Part shown: in pieces, positions 22,329 to 22,485 of the stretch
How the letters are laid out: each line of letters starts with the position of its first letter
How positions within the stretch are numbered: the first letter of the stretch is position 1
From: Nitrospinota bacterium
Lineage (GTDB): Bacteria > Nitrospinota > Nitrospinia > JACRGO01
Length of the DNA: 22,485 nt
Assembly (NCBI GenBank): GCA_016212295.1
Contig: JACRGO010000057.1
Span: 1-22,485 of the forward strand
Reading direction: 5' to 3'
The notes under the pieces: model-generated
The model's input: the letters and a program-made list of their open reading frames with translations, nothing else
Told to the model about the DNA's origin: nothing
Databases searched by the model: none
Position numbers and translations under genes: made by a program

Positions 22329-22485
22329 TATCGATACTATTATATAAATAAAATGCCTATCCAGTTAGCTCCTAAAAACTTGGAGAAAACTCATTGAACT
22401 CCGAGTGCGGTGGCTTTATCGTTATTTTTTGCTTTTTTTCAGTAGCTTTATATTAAAAAATGGTGTTGTAAACGTTGGTATTCCA
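22329..22485. other. AT-rich right edge, no gene seen
   Basis: Only short open frames and T-rich runs are present to the window edge. The uvrA promoter should lie in 22235-22400 on the reverse strand, but I could not single out a convincing -35/-10 pair or an SOS box. Confidence 0.4.

Overview
This looks like a chromosomal (or metagenome-derived) segment from a Gram-negative-type bacterium of roughly mid-50s % GC in its genes, with AT-rich gaps full of repeats. No rRNA or species marker is present, so the phylum cannot be fixed. The double-length UvrA, the LeuT-like transporter with a small partner protein, the surface-glycan enzymes with cobalamin-type radical SAM proteins, and the many hairpin repeats would fit Planctomycetota/Chlamydiota relatives, Nitrospinota/Nitrospirota, Desulfobacterota or Omnitrophota. 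That placement is inference.

Region 1 (1-1310) is a mobile-element scar. It holds the N-terminus of a serine recombinase running off the left edge and, just upstream of it, a tiny gene broken by an in-frame amber codon but keeping a good promoter and a palindromic operator-like site. Further right lie a 3' fragment of tRNA-Arg(UCU) that looks like an attachment core, arm-site-like direct repeats on one side of it and a decayed tyrosine integrase on the other.

Region 2 (1310-10409) is a surface glycan/lipid neighbourhood in three transcription blocks. Leftward: a B12-type radical SAM protein and a flippase-like membrane protein, separated only by a 208-bp repeat. Rightward, behind a plausible sigma70 promoter: a DegT-type sugar aminotransferase, an overlapping GT4-type glycosyltransferase and a second B12-type radical SAM protein. 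Leftward again: a class I methyltransferase overlapping a second glycosyltransferase. The set fits making, glycosylating and modifying a polar lipid or polysaccharide; the product cannot be named.

Region 3 (10410-13600) holds housekeeping and envelope genes: rsmA/ksgA, an exported M23 endopeptidase of the MepM/Csd3 type with an HxC in place of HxH, and a possible 70-residue ORF. A cluster of GC-rich hairpins and several copies of the 208-bp repeat lie among them.

Region 4 (13610-16265) reads rightward: a small four-helix membrane protein with conserved-looking histidines, a LeuT-like sodium symporter and a 51-residue MetS-like small subunit that is easily missed.

Region 5 (16266-22485) is dominated by a leftward 1869-residue UvrA made of two complete UvrA units fused in tandem, with an odd low-complexity insertion in its last ATPase domain. 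A 187-bp element with perfect 43-bp inverted ends separates it from the convergent transporter genes.

The least explained item is the 208-bp repeat family (a-b-a'-b' interleaved palindromes). It has two full, one end-truncated and one internally deleted copy in the window, and abuts start codons. It behaves like a non-autonomous mobile element.
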